From Blautia glucerasea (GTDB lineage: Bacteria > Bacillota > Clostridia > Lachnospirales > Lachnospiraceae): DNA of 51,364 bases. The notes beneath the pieces were generated by a model. The model was not told the DNA's origin, did not search any database, and was given only the letters and a program-made list of their open reading frames with translations. Of the stretch, positions 44,077 through 51,364 are shown piece by piece (the first letter of the stretch is position 1; each line of letters begins with the position of its first letter). The stretch lies in the NCBI RefSeq assembly GCF_013304385.1, contig NZ_JAAITU010000032.1, positions 1 to 51,364 of the forward strand, in the 5' to 3' direction. The position numbers were made by a program, and so were the translations under genes.

Positions 44077-44784
44077 TTATCGTTCTAAATCCTTGTGCTT
44101 CGGTTCTTTCTGCGGCGTTTGCTCCGCGGGTTTCGGCTCATAGGTCGCCCCGTTTTTCTGCATACGCTCGGCAAACTCGCAGATGTGGTACAGATTGCTG
44201 CCGACTTCGGTATGGTATTCATCAATGAAGCGGCAGGGATACTCCCGTTTTTCTCCCCAAGAAGTCGTGACAATGACCTTTCCGCCGTCGGGGATACGGA
44301 ACAGTTCTTTATATTGAGGGTCAATAAATCGGATACCTTGTTCTGCTTTCTGGATATGCTTATCAAGCCATTCCTTCACATAGCAATAGCAATAAAAATT
44401 ATAGTCGCCTTTGGTGGGATTGCACCGAAGCAGAAAAGCGTGTTTCTCCGTATCCACACGGAAACCGTACTCCATACAATAGTTACCCTTGATAGCACTT
44501 TCGGGAAAATGCCTTGCAAACGCACTCATATCATAGCGGTTATGCAAAAGCCCTTTATCCTCCCGTAAAGCATTGATGACCGTATCAAGCTCTGCCTTAA
44601 ATTCGTCAGATTTCCATTGGGGTCTGGTATCAAACCAAGTGGTGTAAAAGCCATAGCCCGTTGTGGCAAAGTCACCACGCAGATGCCCGATAGTGCCTGT
44701 CTGCCCCTCAAGCTGCATGCTCTGGGCATAGGTGTATTTCTGTTCTGTCGGGGTTAAAGGTCTTGTCTTTATTTCATTACTCAT
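44077..44784 (-). CDS. Conserved ICE protein of unknown function, 235 residues
   Basis: A soluble protein rich in aromatic residues (GYGFYTTWFDTRPQWKSDEF, then YNFYCYCYVKEWLDKHIQKA). It has no membrane segment and no motif I can name. AAAGGAG precedes the ATG, and its start overlaps the small zinc-ribbon gene by 8 bases. It is regularly present between the adhesin and helicase genes in this ICE type, probably an accessory to transfer. Confidence 0.7.
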   Translation of the reverse strand: MSNEIKTRPLTPTEQKYTYAQSMQLEGQTGTIGHLRGDFATTGYGFYTTWFDTRPQWKSDEFKAELDTVINALREDKGLLHNRYDMSAFARHFPESAIKGNYCMEYGFRVDTEKHAFLLRCNPTKGDYNFYCYCYVKEWLDKHIQKAEQGIRFIDPQYKELFRIPDGGKVIVTTSWGEKREYPCRFIDEYHTEVGSNLYHICEFAERMQKNGATYEPKPAEQTPQKEPKHKDLER

Positions 44785-44929
44785 TCGGCTGCTCCTTTCT
44801 TTCCTTTTTCTCCTTCTGCTCGTCTAAAATCTTGCGGATACAGACATCGCAGAAAATAACTGACCCATCCTTATATCGGGGATAAGGACAGGTCGTGCAG
44901 TCATATTTTATTTTATCGCTCACGGTCAT
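44777..44929 (-). CDS. Small zinc-ribbon-like protein, about 50 residues
   Basis: MTVSDKIKYDCTTCPYPRYK followed by FCDVCIRKILDE gives two CxxC pairs that could bind zinc. It overlaps both neighbours (17 and 8 bases), so translation is coupled. The exact start is uncertain: an ATG at 44929 or the GTG two codons later. No function known. Confidence 0.6.
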   Translation of the reverse strand: MTVSDKIKYDCTTCPYPRYKDGSVIFCDVCIRKILDEQKEKKERKEQPNE

Positions 44930-45185
44930 CACCGTTTTTCTGCTTCTGGGCAGGCTGATTATAGGGCATACGGCACTCTGACTGGTATCGTTCATTCAGC
45001 TTTTGCCGTGCATCATCAAGCTCATTCGTGTAATAACCCCAGAAATAATTTGAGCCGCCCTTGCAGTACCAACACACATAAGGGTTGGGTGCGTTGGGAT
45101 TGTGACCGATGACAAGCTCTGTACTCCCGATAGTACAGCTCTCGATGATTTCATAGTTCTGATTAGAGCGTTTTTCTTCGTCCAT
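44913..45185 (-). CDS. Small ICE protein with a WYCKGG motif, 90 residues
   Basis: Starts MDEEKRSNQNYEIIESCTIG and contains PYVCWYCKGGSNYFWGYYTN; it ends NGDDRER. GAGAGGTGC precedes the ATG at 45185. It resembles DUF-type accessory proteins of Tn1549 elements. The CWYC pair could bind metal. Function unknown. Confidence 0.65.
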   Translation of the reverse strand: MDEEKRSNQNYEIIESCTIGSTELVIGHNPNAPNPYVCWYCKGGSNYFWGYYTNELDDARQKLNERYQSECRMPYNQPAQKQKNGDDRER

Positions 45186-45195
45186 AAGCACCTCT

Positions 45196-45498
45196 CTATT
45201 CTTTGGCATAACGCCGATAAGCTTTCTCGCCCGTGGCTCTCATTTTCTGAACAGGGCGGCTCCCTGCAAGCTCTGGATACCGTGCCTGCAGCTTGCGGCG
45301 TGTCCTGCTGACGCTCTCAAAGCTCGGCAGACCGAGATATTTGTGCTGCGTCATTATCTCCGCAAGCGGCATTGCCCCTGCATCCTTCAGACAGGCATTA
45401 CAAAGTGCAAGATACAGCACCATATCGTCATTTCTGGCATCCTCATTCTTTTCCAGAACAGCCCTGACTTTCTTTTCAATGGTTTTAAGGTTTCTCAT
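45196..45498 (-). CDS. Phage/ICE-type 100-residue conserved protein
   Basis: MRNLKTIEKKVRAVLEKNED start, then MPLAEIMTQHKYLGLPSFES and SRTRRKLQARYPELAGS. It is basic and helical, of a kind also seen in Firmicute prophages, where it resembles a small DNA-binding accessory. GGAGG stands 5 bases before the ATG. The in-frame ATG four codons upstream lies in front of the site. Confidence 0.65.
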   Translation of the reverse strand: MRNLKTIEKKVRAVLEKNEDARNDDMVLYLALCNACLKDAGAMPLAEIMTQHKYLGLPSFESVSRTRRKLQARYPELAGSRPVQKMRATGEKAYRRYAKE

Positions 45499-45511
45499 TG
45501 TTACCTCCATA

Positions 45512-45540
45512 AAGGAAAGGGCGGCATCTTTCAGCCGCCC
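45512..45540 (-). terminator. Hairpin after the 30-residue gene
   Basis: GGGCGGC (45519-45525) pairs with GCCGCCC (45534-45540), followed on the minus strand by TTTCCTTT. A strong stem but a broken T-run, so probably a partial terminator behind the adhesin. Confidence 0.5.
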
Positions 45541-45547
45541 AAACCAC

Positions 45548-45640
45548 TTACTTATTCTTTCTGTTACGGATATTCAGCCATACCGCCGCACCCACAATGA
45601 ACACGACAAGCACGATTGCGATAATAGTTTTAGCGTCCAT
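45548..45640 (-). CDS. 30-residue single-span membrane protein
   Basis: MDAKTIIAIVLVVFIVGAAV followed by WLNIRNRKNK: one membrane helix and a basic tail, about the smallest possible anchor. GGAGG precedes the ATG, and it starts just 3 bases after the adhesin stop, so it is probably co-translated with it. It resembles FeoB-associated/p12-type tiny membrane proteins. Role unknown. Confidence 0.65.
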   Translation of the reverse strand: MDAKTIIAIVLVVFIVGAAVWLNIRNRKNK

Positions 45641-45643
45641 CAA

Positions 45644-48600
45644 TTAGTCCTCCTTTTTCTTCTTTCTGTTCTTATAGCCGACAAATCCGAGAACGCCCGC
45701 ACCGACAACAGACAGAGCTGCAAGGCTTACCCATAAGCCCAGATTGAAGTCATCGCCTGTTTTCGGGGTATCCCTGAACTCATTGTGCATCTGCACGATA
45801 GCCGTAGCGTCCACCTTGACCGTTGCCTGTTTATCGGCAGGCAGGATATATCCTGCGGAAGCCTTGTCGCTTACTTCGGATACGGTATAGTCGCCAATCC
45901 GCAAGCCCTCAATCACGATTTCTCCGTTCTTATCTGTCTTAAAGGTCTGGTCATAGTCCACGCCTGTCACACGGAAAGAGAAGCCCTCCACCTTACCGTC
46001 AGAGGAAGTCTTTACGATTTTAAGAGAGCCTTTCTGTGCTGCATTGATAAATCCTACACCCGCCTTATTTTCCACGGTGTAGGTCTTGCCGTTCTCCTCA
46101 ACGGATACGGAATACACATTTTCATCAAGCACAAAGCCTGTCGGAGCTTTGGTTTCCTTTACCAGATATTTGCCGTAGCGGAGTTCACTCATCTGGTAAA
46201 CGCCGCCGTCAAGTTCTTTCATTTCGCCAAGCAGCGTATCGTCTTTATCCAGTTTCCCATCGCCATTAGTATCGGAGTAAACCTCAAATACCGCACCAGA
46301 CAGCTTGTTGTCGGGATAATCCTCATCAACCTTTGTCAAAGCGATATTGCCCTTAATGAAGTAGTTGACAAGTTCGATTTCCACAACTTCGTCCACCTTG
46401 CCGATTGTCACGGCGATTTCTTCCTCGGAGAGTACATATCCCTTCGGGCTTTCGATTTCACGGATTATCCAAGTTCCATACGGCACTTTGGCAAAAGAAA
46501 AACTACCATCATCTTTTGATGTGGTAGCTGCAATCGCATTTTCCTTTGTAAACTCGGTAGTTCCTGTCGTAAAGATACCGATAACTGCACCTCCCAGAGC
46601 CTTTCCGTCCTCATCAGATTTCTTACCGCTTACAGAGCCGTAAATAATGTCATTTGTGATAGCTTCGCCCTCATTGGCTGTGATGCGGACAGTTTCGGCA
46701 TCCTGTCCTGCGTATTCAAAAGTAACAGGGTATTTTGCATCGCTGACAATATATGCGGAGTTGGTCGAGATTTCCTGCACATAATAGCTGCCCATCGGCA
46801 GGTCGCTGATAGCTTTCCCGTGACCGCTTTCATCAAGGGAAATGACCTCAATCAGACCGTCCGCAGGAATGGTCTTTCCATCTGCGGCTGTGAGTTCCTC
46901 CGCCGCATACAAGCCAAAGGTCACATCAAAGATTTCTCCATTCTTGCCAATGCCGTAGGCTTCATCAATGGCAAGGCTCTTGATGAGGTCGATTTCAACA
47001 CGCTGTCTTTCATTATAGAAAGAAGTAGCCGTTTCCGTTACATCAACATTCTGTCCTGCATACACAAGCTCAACAGAACGGACTTCCTCATTCAGCACCA
47101 TTCCATACGGAGCTGTGATTTCCTTAACCTCATATTTTCCGAGATACAGTTCTTTGGATTTTACTGTACCGTCTTTTCCTGTCGTAACGGTATCTACAAC
47201 CTCGCCCTTGTTTGCTCTGACCGTCCCGTCCAGAGTGACAATATCCTCGGCTGCGGTAATTTCATAGACTGCACCCTCAAGACCGCTGACAGAGAAAATC
47301 GGCTGATACAATCCCTTATCGCCTGCAACGGAGCTGAATACCTCGCCAGACTTTTCTACGGTAATTGTGCCTTTCTGTGCCATATTGGAACGTACTACCT
47401 CAATAACGGTAATGCCGCTTTCTTCCTCGGAATTTTCCTGCACCACATCAAAATAAACAGGCTCGGAATTTAAGACATACCCATACGGGGCTTGTACTTC
47501 CACAAGGGAATAGCCTTTGCCGTATTCCAATGTCTGCGGTGTGATAAGGTCGCCGTCTGCCGTAGTATAGAAGGTGTCAATGGTCGTCACTTCGGGATAA
47601 GTGAAAGTCATAGTCACAAGATTTCCATTCGGGTCGTAAATCTGGAAGCCTGCACCTGCATACGGGATTGTATTGCCTGTTTCTGCATCTTTCTTTACGA
47701 TTTTGATATAGCTCTCAAAGTTAGCGTTGTTGATAAGGTAGCGGTAGGTCTGACCGTCCTTGCTGATAAACACATCAAAGTCTTTCATCAGTTCAGGCCC
47801 CTCCCAACCAGAGGTCTGGCGGACGGTATAAATGCCATACGGCATATCCTTTGTCTGGGCAAAACCGTTCTCGTCACATGTCAGCACATCACGCTCGGTT
47901 TCCTTTGCATTTTCATAGCTGCCTGCGGATTTGAGGAACACTTCAAATACCGCACCTTCTTCGGGTGTTTCAATCTGGGTTTCCCCGTTATCCGTATGCT
48001 TGATGAGTGCGATATTGCCTTTGATGACCTGTTCATTCACATCGTTTGCGGTACTGTTCAGCTCTACCGTGTATAGCTCTGGTTCTGCACCTACCTTGTG
48101 GATTGCGGTATCCAGAAGATACCCCTCGGACGGGCTGATTTCACGGACAGTCCAATCATTATCACAGATATAATACTTGGTCGTAAACTGACCGTTTTCA
48201 TCAGTCGTGTAGGTGTCAATCAGTTCCTCACCTTTATAGATGCCGTAAACCGCACCTGCAAGGGAAGCATTGCCCTGCGGAGAACCTGTTTCTGCATCGG
48301 TCTTTGTCACAGTCACTTGGAATTTCTTCAACACATTGTCGAAGCTGCGTTTTGTGACCTTGTTCCATTCAATCGGAGCTGTCTGGGAAGCAGGAACGAC
48401 ATAGCGGACTGCGGTATCCACTTCCTCAACCACATACGGGGTATCGCCACTGATAAGGACATTTTCAAACTTAGCCAGTCCGTTTTTATCAGTCACGGCA
48501 TACTCGTCAACAGGCAAGCCGCTTAAAGATGTGCCATAAAGGTGGAATTTCATTCCCTCCACCAGATTGTCCTCGGAAGTCTTGACGATTTCCAGACTGC

Positions 48601-49786
48601 CACGCTTCAAAGTATTGCTGAAGGTCACAGTAGAGGTTTTTCCTCCGATAAGTGTGACGGTCTGGGTTTTCTGCGGCTCATAACGGTCAATAGACTGTTC
48701 TGTGACCGTATAAGTGCCAGGGAATAATCCCTCCACGGAGACAGAGCCGTCCTTTCCTGTCTTAACTGTTTTATTGAAGTTATCACCTTTGATTGTAAAA
48801 GAGATGCCCTCCACAACTCCGTCCTCAGAAGTCTTTTTGAGGGCAATCGTGCCTGTCGGCGTTTCGATATTGATATATGCAGACACGGTATCAGCATTCT
48901 CCACACCTGTTACCAAATCCTGCAAGTTCGGGTCGCCATAGGCAATGAGCTTTGCACTGCTGCTGACAGTCGGCACATTGTTCCTCTTTGCCGTAATGCG
49001 GACAGAACCGCTGATAGCTACAGTGGAGCTGATTGTCAGCTTATTTCCAGACTTCGATACACTCACATTACTGTCAGAGCTTAAAAAGCTGTAATCAGAA
49101 AGCACGCCGTTGCTGTCATTCAATGTGATGCTGTACTTTCCGTCCTTGTAGGCAAGCTCCTTTGTGATGTCATTCTTACCACCCGACATAAAGCTCGGAA
49201 TGGTGTTATGCTCACGCAGCATCGCAACAATCTGGTCATACACTGCCCTTGCTCCGCTGTTGGCATAATTTGAACCGAAGTGTAGGCTGTAAACGGTGGT
49301 GCTTGTCTGGTTATATGAACCTGTGGCTTCACGGCAACCTGTGACAAACTCCCATACGAGGGTCTGCGTGGCAAGCCATTTTTCATCATCACTTCCTGAC
49401 AGATTATTTCGGTTGCCCTGATACCCATAGAGCAGGGCAAGCCCAACCGCCTTTTTCTGGTTGGCTGAAAGGGCGTTCCAAGTATCAGAGGAAGCCTTTT
49501 TCAAGGTGTTTCCTGTTTTCAGCGGTACTCCCGGCTGAATACAAAACGCATTCTCACCGTCCACAAACATACGGTACTTATAATTTCCCGTTCCGCCTGC
49601 GGTATAGCCGCCGATATTCGCACTGGAATTGTACCTCATCGCATTACCGTTGCTGTCATAGGTGTGGGAAAAGGAAATCGTCCCGATGTCACCCGCAGCA
49701 AACGCCGTCGCAGGCATTATGGATAATGCCGTGACCGCAGCCATTACAAAAGCCGCAGCCTTTTTGAACAATTTAGGGATTTTCAT
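45644..49786 (-). CDS. Thioester-domain, Cna-B-repeat surface adhesin with TPKTG sorting signal
   Basis: A 1380-residue surface protein. A signal peptide (residues 1-31, ending ATAFAAG) is followed by a TQXA thioester domain with Cys in AFCIQPG (about 80) and Gln in ATQTLVWEFV (about 140); these two should form a bond that traps host amines. About ten Cna-B/SpaA-type repeats (each with a GxY-type strand and an E near its end) form a stalk from about 300 to 1330. The end is TPKTGDD (about 1342), a membrane helix and KNRKKKKED. The class B sortase of the same ICE is its likely anchor enzyme. The gene probably aids attachment during mating or colonisation. Confidence 0.92.
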   Translation of the reverse strand: MKIPKLFKKAAAFVMAAVTALSIMPATAFAAGDIGTISFSHTYDSNGNAMRYNSSANIGGYTAGGTGNYKYRMFVDGENAFCIQPGVPLKTGNTLKKASSDTWNALSANQKKAVGLALLYGYQGNRNNLSGSDDEKWLATQTLVWEFVTGCREATGSYNQTSTTVYSLHFGSNYANSGARAVYDQIVAMLREHNTIPSFMSGGKNDITKELAYKDGKYSITLNDSNGVLSDYSFLSSDSNVSVSKSGNKLTISSTVAISGSVRITAKRNNVPTVSSSAKLIAYGDPNLQDLVTGVENADTVSAYINIETPTGTIALKKTSEDGVVEGISFTIKGDNFNKTVKTGKDGSVSVEGLFPGTYTVTEQSIDRYEPQKTQTVTLIGGKTSTVTFSNTLKRGSLEIVKTSEDNLVEGMKFHLYGTSLSGLPVDEYAVTDKNGLAKFENVLISGDTPYVVEEVDTAVRYVVPASQTAPIEWNKVTKRSFDNVLKKFQVTVTKTDAETGSPQGNASLAGAVYGIYKGEELIDTYTTDENGQFTTKYYICDNDWTVREISPSEGYLLDTAIHKVGAEPELYTVELNSTANDVNEQVIKGNIALIKHTDNGETQIETPEEGAVFEVFLKSAGSYENAKETERDVLTCDENGFAQTKDMPYGIYTVRQTSGWEGPELMKDFDVFISKDGQTYRYLINNANFESYIKIVKKDAETGNTIPYAGAGFQIYDPNGNLVTMTFTYPEVTTIDTFYTTADGDLITPQTLEYGKGYSLVEVQAPYGYVLNSEPVYFDVVQENSEEESGITVIEVVRSNMAQKGTITVEKSGEVFSSVAGDKGLYQPIFSVSGLEGAVYEITAAEDIVTLDGTVRANKGEVVDTVTTGKDGTVKSKELYLGKYEVKEITAPYGMVLNEEVRSVELVYAGQNVDVTETATSFYNERQRVEIDLIKSLAIDEAYGIGKNGEIFDVTFGLYAAEELTAADGKTIPADGLIEVISLDESGHGKAISDLPMGSYYVQEISTNSAYIVSDAKYPVTFEYAGQDAETVRITANEGEAITNDIIYGSVSGKKSDEDGKALGGAVIGIFTTGTTEFTKENAIAATTSKDDGSFSFAKVPYGTWIIREIESPKGYVLSEEEIAVTIGKVDEVVEIELVNYFIKGNIALTKVDEDYPDNKLSGAVFEVYSDTNGDGKLDKDDTLLGEMKELDGGVYQMSELRYGKYLVKETKAPTGFVLDENVYSVSVEENGKTYTVENKAGVGFINAAQKGSLKIVKTSSDGKVEGFSFRVTGVDYDQTFKTDKNGEIVIEGLRIGDYTVSEVSDKASAGYILPADKQATVKVDATAIVQMHNEFRDTPKTGDDFNLGLWVSLAALSVVGAGVLGFVGYKNRKKKKED

Positions 49787-49831
49787 AGTTACCTCCTGTA
49801 ATTTGGATTGAATATTTTGCCTTACTGACCG

Positions 49832-49858
49832 AAAAAAGCTGCCCGTTATGGACAGCTT
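49832..49858 (-). terminator. Terminator behind parB
   Basis: AAGCTGTCC/GGGCAGCTT arms (49836-49858) with a 5-base loop are followed on the minus strand by TTTTTT-like bases (plus A-run at 49832-49837). It separates the parAB unit from the adhesin. Confidence 0.7.
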
Positions 49859-49975
49859 AAAGTATTTCTTTTCTCGGATAGTTACTGGCAGTAGTTAGGG
49901 GGTGAGGTGTGGAGAGGGGGAATCCAAAATGATGGCTATCCACTCAAATGGGCAGACCTCGCCCTCGGTGTGTGG

Positions 49976-50923
49976 CTATCTCTCGTGAGCCTTGTTCCGC
50001 TGCAAGTGTCGGTTATAAAACTCCAACGCCTTGACAACAAAATCCGTTTCCTGCCCTCTGGGAACAGTCTTTGGAATGAGCTTGGTTATCCTCTCGTCAC
50101 GGAAAGCAGGTTTTTCCTTCTGATTGGGCTTTTCTTCCTCCATAATGGACTGGATAACCTCGGAAGTGAGCTTGCCATCTTGGTTATACTTCTTCATTTT
50201 GATAGCCTGTGCCAATGACGGGGTAGCATCGTTGTACTCCATTGCTTCAAGCAGGGTGTATTGCTGTTCCTCGGTCAGATAAGAAACCTCAACCGCAGGA
50301 CGAAAAGCAATCTGCCTTTCATCTACCATTTGCAGGATTTCGGGAACAAGCTCCGTTAGACGGATATAGCGGCGTATCTGGTCTTTGCTTTCTCCAACAA
50401 GTTCTCCTAATTCCTCATCAGAACGCCCTTTTGATAAATTAGTCGCCAATGGCGACGCATTTTCTTTTGGGGGTCTGCCTGCCTGTCGTTTCATAGCTTC
50501 CAACCGCATTTTATACGCAAACGCTTTCTCACTCGGCAAAATAACAGAGCGTTGGAGATTACTTTCCACCATAACAATAATGGCTTCATCACGGGTAAGC
50601 TCTTTGACCTCGCATTTCAGCGTTTCAAGTCCTGCAAGTTCACAAGCCTTTTTTCGCCTGTGACCACTGATAAGCTCATACCGTCCGTCCTCTTTTAAGC
50701 GAACTGTCGCAGGGGTCATTACACCGTTTCGCTTGATACTCTCAACAAGTTGTTCCATATCTTCGTCCATCAAAACCTTGAACGGGTGGTCTGGAAACTC
50801 GTCAATCTCCGATATGGGAATATCCCGTATCTTGCTTAGCTTTGCTTCCTCACGGCTTTCGTCCGTCTGAAAAAGGTCATCGTATGCGGTCAGCTCGATT
50901 TTGGTTTCTCTGCTTCTCGCCAA
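49976..50923 (-). CDS. parB: ParB/Spo0J-type partition protein
   Basis: A 315-residue protein. The N-terminal ParB nuclease-like domain has ISEIDEFPDHPFKVLMDEDM and ELISGHRRKKACELAG with the CTP-binding GHRR motif. The middle HTH (LSKGRSDEELGELVGESKDQ) binds parS; the C-terminal part is for pairing. The start is TTG preceded by GGAGGTGG, overlapping ParA by 47 bases. It supports the circular ICE form or its segregation. Confidence 0.9.
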   Translation of the reverse strand: MARSRETKIELTAYDDLFQTDESREEAKLSKIRDIPISEIDEFPDHPFKVLMDEDMEQLVESIKRNGVMTPATVRLKEDGRYELISGHRRKKACELAGLETLKCEVKELTRDEAIIVMVESNLQRSVILPSEKAFAYKMRLEAMKRQAGRPPKENASPLATNLSKGRSDEELGELVGESKDQIRRYIRLTELVPEILQMVDERQIAFRPAVEVSYLTEEQQYTLLEAMEYNDATPSLAQAIKMKKYNQDGKLTSEVIQSIMEEEKPNQKEKPAFRDERITKLIPKTVPRGQETDFVVKALEFYNRHLQRNKAHER

Positions 50924-51314
50924 TCTCTGCCACCTCCTTTCCTAACTGCTCATAGGCTGCGGCAACCTTGCCGCTTTTGTCGTAAGCAAAAATACTTTTG
51001 CCTTCTGCGGTAGCTTCCACCGCACGGATAGAATGAGGTATCTCGGTATCAAATACCTTGATTTTCTTACCGTATGCACTTTTGACCGTTGCCGTAATTT
51101 CCTTAGAAATGTTGGTACGGGGCATTACCATAGTCATTAAGATACCGTCTATCCGCAGCTTTGGGTTGATTTGCCGCTTGACCATTGATACGGAGCGAAG
51201 CAAAAGCTCCAGACCTTTAGCCGAGAGATAGTGGGGCTGTGTCGGGATAATCACGCTGTCAGCCGCCGCCAGAGCATTGATGGTTATCATGCCTAAGCTC
51301 GGCATACAATCTAA
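50877..51314 (-). CDS. parA: ParA-type ATPase, C-terminal part only
   Basis: The last 145 or so residues of a ParA Walker-type partition ATPase: DCMPSLGMITINALAAADSV, then KRQINPKLRIDGILMTMV and DTEIPHSIRAVEATAEGKSI. Homology begins abruptly at LDCMPSLG (51314). The minus-strand frame continues beyond it as KLISIIIYSA, which does not fit the family's strand before DCMPS. The Walker A end is therefore missing or displaced in this window. It overlaps parB by 47 bases. Confidence 0.8.
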   Translation of the reverse strand, partial: LDCMPSLGMITINALAAADSVIIPTQPHYLSAKGLELLLRSVSMVKRQINPKLRIDGILMTMVMPRTNISKEITATVKSAYGKKIKVFDTEIPHSIRAVEATAEGKSIFAYDKSGKVAAAYEQLGKEVAEIGEKQRNQNRADRIR

Positions 51315-51364
51315 TGCGGAGTAAATTATTATGCTGATTAACTTTTGAAATACCCCATATTTAT

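Larger units (their letters stand above)
12353..51364. mobile_element. Tn1549-like integrative conjugative element with a serine recombinase (left end to beyond the window)
   Basis: A contiguous set of ICE genes: serine recombinase, MazF, sigma-like protein, lysozyme/CHAP, sortase, VirB4, PrgI, TrbL-like protein, Maff2, VirD4, PcfB, relaxase, MobC, TOPRIM protein, methylase-helicase, adhesin and ParB/ParA. Gene order is that of Tn1549-type elements of gut Firmicutes, but with a large serine recombinase in place of the usual tyrosine integrase. By eye the backbone is clearly richer in G+C than the flanking chromosome and the two cargo blocks (about 16160-20061 and 34931-35604). No van genes are present. 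The right end is outside the window. Confidence 0.85.

Noticed and set aside
47492..48076. 194-codon plus-strand frame opposite the adhesin repeats
   Set aside because: Antisense shadow created by repeat-rich coding sequence; no start signals.
12353..51364. Vancomycin resistance or other classical resistance genes expected in Tn1549 relatives
   Set aside because: No ligase, dehydrogenase or dipeptidase (van) frames and no tet or erm genes are present. The two-component system is linked to an ABC exporter instead.
1..51364. CRISPR arrays, tRNA or rRNA genes
   Set aside because: No regularly spaced repeats, cloverleaf sequences or rRNA motifs were noticed on either strand. A tRNAscan or CRISPR search would settle this.

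Overview
The window is low-GC Firmicute DNA, most likely from a gut Lachnospiraceae-type Clostridium. This rests on strong AGGAGG ribosome sites, a raffinose/melibiose-type uptake operon, BceRS/SalY-like antimicrobial-peptide modules, and a Tn1549-like integrative conjugative element (ICE) of the kind common in that family. I cannot name the species.

Positions 1-12363 are chromosome. After a cluster of hairpins and a terminator comes a minus-strand operon for alpha-galactosides: lipoprotein binding protein, two permeases and a GH36 alpha-galactosidase. It is divergent from its AraC-type regulator (5702-6544), and a long inverted repeat sits between them. A 443-bp spacer with a possible gene remnant and a 12-bp direct repeat follows. 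Next is an FtsX-type ABC exporter with its ATPase, then a response regulator and a sensor kinase (6988-12206), probably a peptide-antibiotic sensing and export module. Just upstream of the response regulator is a broken scrap (12227-12363) that resembles the C-terminal tail of a 23S rRNA uracil methyltransferase gene. I take this as the ICE insertion point.

From about 12353 to the end of the window is one ICE, nearly all on the minus strand. Its left end holds a large serine recombinase, a 50-residue protein, an orphan MazF-like toxin with a long structured leader, and a sigma-70 region-4 protein. A visibly AT-richer cargo follows: an ABC-2 transporter, a two-component system and a 59-residue HTH protein, divergent from an XRE repressor. 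The conjugation backbone comes next: lysozyme/CHAP hydrolase, class B sortase, VirB4, PrgI, VirB6/TrbL-like protein, Maff2, VirD4/TraG, ArdC-like protein, PcfB, relaxase, MobC, DUF3789 and a TOPRIM protein. Beyond these lie a 2586-residue methylase-helicase, several small proteins, a 1380-residue thioester/Cna-B adhesin, ParB and a broken ParA. RepA and the right end of the ICE are not in the window.

The least expected items are these. A small proteasome/HslV-like (Ntn-hydrolase-like) gene at 34941-35528 is AT-rich, has its own terminator and is bracketed by imperfect 19/20-bp direct repeats, so it looks like a gene-sized insertion. A TnpV gene (42617-42970) with its own Shine-Dalgarno is nested out of frame inside the giant helicase gene. 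The mazF leader can fold in mutually exclusive ways. A terminator lies directly in front of the cargo ABC genes. ParA homology stops abruptly about 50 bases before the window ends.
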